DNA from: Microvirga makkahensis
GTDB taxonomy: Bacteria > Pseudomonadota > Alphaproteobacteria > Rhizobiales > Beijerinckiaceae
Direction of reading: 5' to 3'
Assembly: GCF_009830105.1 (NCBI RefSeq)
Contig: NZ_WURB01000005.1
Location: 289,688 to 353,687 of the forward strand
Length of the DNA: 64,000 nt
Part shown: positions 61,104-64,000 of the stretch, one piece after another
Position numbering within the stretch: position 1 is the first letter of the stretch
Layout: each line of letters opens with the position of its first letter
The notes under the pieces: generated by a model
Seen by the model: the letters and a program-made list of their open reading frames with translations, nothing else
Databases searched by the model: none
Told to the model about the DNA's origin: nothing
Position numbers and translations under genes: made by a program

Positions 61104-62570
61104 ATGACGATGACAGCATCCGGCAGCACTGGCACAGCTCTCGTTGACGCCCTGAAGGCGAGGCTTGGAGAAGCCTATGTCTTGACGGCGGCGAGCGACC
61201 TCGAAGGGCATGTCACGGAATCACGCGGGCTCTATCGCGGCGAGGCTCTGGCGGCGGTGCGGCCCAGGGATCGTGACGAAGTTGCCTTCGTCCTGCGGGA
61301 ATGCGCAAAGGCCGGCGTGCCCGTCGTGCCTCATGGCGGCAACACGGGTCTTGTCGGCGGCGGCGTTCCCTTCGGCGGCGTGGTGCTGTCGCTCACGCGT
61401 CTCGATCGCATCCGCGAAGTCGACCCGGTGAATGCCACGATCACCGTCGAGGCGGGGTGCATCCTCAAGGCGGTGCAGGATGCGGCGAGCGACGCCGGCT
61501 ATCTCTTTCCCTTGTCGCTGGCCTCGGAAGGTTCGTGCCGCATCGGCGGCAATCTCGCCACCAATGCGGGAGGCACCGCCGTGCTGCGCTACGGCAATAT
61601 GCGCGACCTCACCCTCGGGCTCGAAGTGGTGCTGGCCGACGGGCGCGTCTGGGATGGATTGAGGGGCCTGCGCAAGGACAATACGGGTTATGACCTGAAG
61701 GATCTCTTCATCGGATCGGAGGGCACGCTCGGCATCATCACGGCCGCGGTTCTGAAACTCTTTCCAAAGCCTCATGCTCGCGTCACGGCCTTCATCGGCT
61801 GTGCTTCGCCGCACGATGCGCTCAAGGTGTTCCAGCGTCTGCGCGAGGCGGCGGGCGATCAACTCACCGCGTTCGAGTACATTCCGGAATTCGGCCTGGA
61901 GATCGTGCTCAAGCACTGGGCCGGCGCGGTCCGTCCGCTCGCCGAGAAGCACAATTCCTATGCCCTGATCGAACTCTCCTCTCCGCAGAAGGATGCCGAT
62001 CTGCGGAGCCAGCTTGAGGCCGTGCTCGGCGAGGCTTTCGAGGAGGGATTGGTGCAGGATGCGGTGCTCGGCTCCAGCGAGGCGCAGAGCCAGGCGCTCT
62101 GGAACCTGCGCGAGAGCCTCTCCGAGGTACAGGGCAGGGAAGGCGGTTCCATCAAGCACGACGTGGCCGTGCCGGTCTCGCGCGTCGCCGAATTCATCGA
62201 TGTCGCAACGAAGGCTTGCGAGGCGGAAATGCCGGGCGTGCGCGTCTGCGCGTTCGGCCATTTCGGCGACGGCAATATCCACTTCAATCTCTCCCAGCCG
62301 GTAGGGATGGACAAGCGCGAGTATCTCGCCCAGTGGGGGCGCTTCAACCGCGTCGTGCACGACATTGTCCATGGCATGAACGGGTCGATCTCCGCCGAGC
62401 ATGGCATCGGCCTCATCAAGCGTGACGAGCTGGCGCTCTACAAGGATGCGGTGGCTCTGGATCTCATGCGCAGCCTCAAACGCACCCTGGATCCGCAGAA
62501 CATCCTCAATCCCGGCAAAGTCGTGTCGATCGGAGAGAACGTTCCGATGGCATTCCCCAAGGCAGGATGA
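61104..62570 (+). CDS. GlcD-type FAD-linked oxidase (D-2-hydroxyacid dehydrogenase)
   Basis: 488 residues. The FAD-binding PCMH domain has VPVVPHGGNTGLVGGGVPFG, SEGSCRIGGNLATNAGGTAV and GSEGTLGIITAAVLKLFPKP. The C-terminal cap has FGHFGDGNIHFNL (metal-binding His) and GSISAEHGIGLIKRD. These enzymes oxidise D-2-hydroxyglutarate, D-lactate or similar acids, passing electrons to a quinone or flavoprotein. ATG 61104, with a second possible start at 61110. It is followed after 4 bases by the sugar kinase gene. Confidence 0.9.
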   Translation: MTMTASGSTGTALVDALKARLGEAYVLTAASDLEGHVTESRGLYRGEALAAVRPRDRDEVAFVLRECAKAGVPVVPHGGNTGLVGGGVPFGGVVLSLTRLDRIREVDPVNATITVEAGCILKAVQDAASDAGYLFPLSLASEGSCRIGGNLATNAGGTAVLRYGNMRDLTLGLEVVLADGRVWDGLRGLRKDNTGYDLKDLFIGSEGTLGIITAAVLKLFPKPHARVTAFIGCASPHDALKVFQRLREAAGDQLTAFEYIPEFGLEIVLKHWAGAVRPLAEKHNSYALIELSSPQKDADLRSQLEAVLGEAFEEGLVQDAVLGSSEAQSQALWNLRESLSEVQGREGGSIKHDVAVPVSRVAEFIDVATKACEAEMPGVRVCAFGHFGDGNIHFNLSQPVGMDKREYLAQWGRFNRVVHDIVHGMNGSISAEHGIGLIKRDELALYKDAVALDLMRSLKRTLDPQNILNPGKVVSIGENVPMAFPKAG

Positions 62571-62574
62571 AGCC

Positions 62575-63501
62575 ATGAAGAGCATCGATCTTCTCACGTT
62601 GGGCGAGCCTCTGATGGAGTTCGCGGAGGTGCAGCGCGACGGCGAGCGTCTCTACCTTCCGGGCTACGGCGGCGATGTCTCCAATACGGCGGTCGCGGCC
62701 GCGCGCCAGGGAGCGGGAACTGCGATCTTCACCGCCCTGGGGCGCGATGCCTTCGGGCAGGATTTTCTCGATCTGTGGCATCGCGAAGGAATCGATTGCT
62801 CCTCCGTCATTCTGCGCAAGGACGGCAGGACGGGGGCGTATTTCATCAGTTATGGTGCGGACGGGCACATGTTCTCCTATGCCCGTGCGGGATCGGCGGC
62901 GAGTCTGATCACGGTGGAGGAGCTGCCGCTGGCCCAGATCGCCTCCGCCCGCATCCTGCATGCGTCGGGCATCTCGCAGGCGATCTCGGAAAGCTGCGCC
63001 GACGCGGTCTTCGCCGCGTTCAACCATGCGAAGGCGAACGGCACGGTCGTCAGCTATGATACCAACCTGCGCCTCAAGCTCTGGCCGCTGGAGCGCGCCC
63101 GCGCGATCATCCATGCGGCGTCGGCCATGGCCGACATTCTCCTGCCCGGGCTCGACGATGCGCGCCAGCTCACAGGGCTCGAGAGGCCGGAGGAGATCTG
63201 CGCCTTCTATCTCGGCCTCGGCTGTGGCGTGGTGGCGCTGACCATGGGCCGGAACGGCACCATGGTGGCGACGAAGGAGCGGGTCGAGGTGATCGCGGCG
63301 AGGCTCGTCGAGGCTGTCGACGCCACGGGCGCGGGCGACACGTTCGACGGGGCGTTCCTGGCCGAATGGCTCCTGCATCGCGACCCGTTCCGCGCCGCGG
63401 CTTATGCCAATGCCGCCGCCGCCCTGTCGACTTTGGGTAAGGGGGCCGTTGCGCCGATGCCTCGTCGCGCCGACGTCGAGCGCTTCCTTCGAGGCACATG
63501 A
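62575..63501 (+). CDS. PfkB-family sugar kinase (2-keto-3-deoxygluconate kinase-like)
   Basis: 308 residues. The N-terminus LLTLGEPLMEFAEVQ and YGGDVSNTAVAAARQG bind the sugar. YDTNLRLKLWPLERA is a KDG-kinase-like block. The ATP/anion site and catalytic base are in VDATGAGDTFDGAFLAEWL. Likely phosphorylates 2-keto-3-deoxygluconate, but fructokinase and related specificities cannot be ruled out. AGGA upstream, 4 bases after the oxidase stop; a terminator hairpin follows. Confidence 0.88.
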   Translation: MKSIDLLTLGEPLMEFAEVQRDGERLYLPGYGGDVSNTAVAAARQGAGTAIFTALGRDAFGQDFLDLWHREGIDCSSVILRKDGRTGAYFISYGADGHMFSYARAGSAASLITVEELPLAQIASARILHASGISQAISESCADAVFAAFNHAKANGTVVSYDTNLRLKLWPLERARAIIHAASAMADILLPGLDDARQLTGLERPEEICAFYLGLGCGVVALTMGRNGTMVATKERVEVIAARLVEAVDATGAGDTFDGAFLAEWLLHRDPFRAAAYANAAAALSTLGKGAVAPMPRRADVERFLRGT

Positions 63502-63504
63502 AAA

Positions 63505-63527
63505 CGGCGGGTTCATAGAACCCGCCG
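63505..63527. terminator. Hairpin between convergent genes
   Basis: Perfect 10-bp stem CGGCGGGTTC/GAACCCGCCG with a 3-base loop, between the kinase and the DUF4142 gene. Confidence 0.7.
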
Positions 63528-63550
63528 CAATCGCCGAAACAACCGACAGT

Positions 63551-64000
63551 TTAACGCCGACGGCTCGCCGCGGCACCCGGCAGGCGGCGCGCTTCCGCGA
63601 GATGGTGCTCGATATGCGGCACCACGGAAGCCGCGAACTGGCGTAAGGAGGGATCGCCGCCGGCCTGAGCATAGCTCGCGTGCAGGTTCAGGGCCTCCTG
63701 GTGGGCCATGCGCTGATACTGGCCGTAGAGGCGATCGAACTGCCGGCCCGACGCGGAGGCGAGCTGGTTCAGCATGGCCGTCTTTTCAGGGCTGAGCGGA
63801 ACGCCGAGGCGGATCGGAGTGATCGAGCCGGTGGTCTGCACGTCGGCACCCGCGCCGGCCGCGGCACCCGTCGCCGCGCCCACGCCCGCGCCCACAGCCG
63901 CACCGACCGGGCCGCCCACGAGAGCGCCGACCCCCGCACCTGCCAGGGTGCCGGCCGCCGTGCCGCCGGCTGCATTCGGCGAAGTCGCGGCCGCGCCTGC
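63551..64000 (-). CDS. DUF4142-type protein (5' end outside window)
   Basis: Partial; the frame stays open to the right edge. After a long Gly/Ala-rich segment (VGAAVGAGVGAATGAAAGAG, glycine-zipper-like) comes a four-helix domain: SPEKTAMLNQLASASGRQFD, RLYGQYQRMAHQEALNLHAS, GDPSLRQFAASVVPHIEHHL, matching DUF4142 with its His-rich ferritin-like helix. Secretion is likely, but the signal sequence lies outside the window. Function unknown. The internal GTG at 63919 is not the natural start. Confidence 0.75.
   Translation of the reverse strand, partial: AGAAATSPNAAGGTAAGTLAGAGVGALVGGPVGAAVGAGVGAATGAAAGAGADVQTTGSITPIRLGVPLSPEKTAMLNQLASASGRQFDRLYGQYQRMAHQEALNLHASYAQAGGDPSLRQFAASVVPHIEHHLAEARRLPGAAASRRR

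Noticed and set aside
61221..62597. A 458-residue minus-strand frame opposite the FAD oxidase
   Set aside because: Shadow of a conserved gene with shadow-like His/Arg/Glu composition.

Overview
The window looks like chromosomal DNA of a high-GC alphaproteobacterium. The protein families and their close packing suggest order Hyphomicrobiales (Rhizobiales), possibly a Methylobacteriaceae/Microvirga-type organism; this is inference from resemblance, with no marker gene present. I saw no rRNA, tRNA, CRISPR array or intact mobile element.

Left edge (1-3600): a degraded zone. A minus-strand fragment of a serralysin-like (M10) zinc protease abuts a plus-strand remnant of a VCBS/RTX protein. An intact rhodanese gene and a small secreted basic-protein gene follow, then a full-length but frameshifted terC-family pseudogene.

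Centre left (3592-28300): the most interesting part, an alginate-type (polymannuronate) polysaccharide locus outside its classical hosts. A secreted AlgE-type C5-epimerase with RTX repeats is divergent from a tight operon: algD (GDP-mannose dehydrogenase), alg8 (polymerase), alg44 (PilZ c-di-GMP receptor/co-polymerase), algA (GDP-mannose supply), a 1244-residue protein joining a helical-repeat N-terminus to an AlgG epimerase, algL (PL5 lyase) and three Sel1-repeat proteins of 976, 972 and 443 residues. No AlgE-type porin, AlgX or O-acetylation genes (algI/J/F) are present. The Sel1 proteins may replace AlgK-type scaffold functions, or the exit pore may lie elsewhere. A secreted parallel beta-helix protein and two paralogous LuxR-type regulators with atypical receiver domains complete the block.

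Centre (28315-45363): ordinary high-GC metabolic DNA. It holds a GMC oxidoreductase with a Liv-type ABC importer, a succinate-semialdehyde-type dehydrogenase, and a Ugp-like ABC importer operon with a HAD phosphatase and an EEP-family phosphoesterase. That operon is divergent from a DeoR regulator and glycerate kinase. A sensorless histidine kinase closes the block.

Right (45364-64000): stress and housekeeping genes (CsbD, a flavin-split-barrel stress protein, TusA-like, MobA, Mrp), a PQQ sugar dehydrogenase with a cytochrome c, pncB, pxpA, a methyltransferase, a probable fluoroacetate dehalogenase, an M15-type peptidase and a DUF4112 protein. These are followed by a polar amino-acid ABC importer with two tandem binding proteins sharing a perfect 258-bp repeat, an FAH-family hydrolase, a GlcD-type FAD oxidase, a PfkB sugar kinase and a DUF4142 gene cut by the window edge.

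Working model (inference): AlgA and AlgD make GDP-mannuronate, Alg8/Alg44 polymerise it under c-di-GMP control, AlgG and AlgL edit or clear polymer in the periplasm, the Sel1 proteins scaffold the envelope complex, and the AlgE-like enzyme modifies polymer outside the cell.
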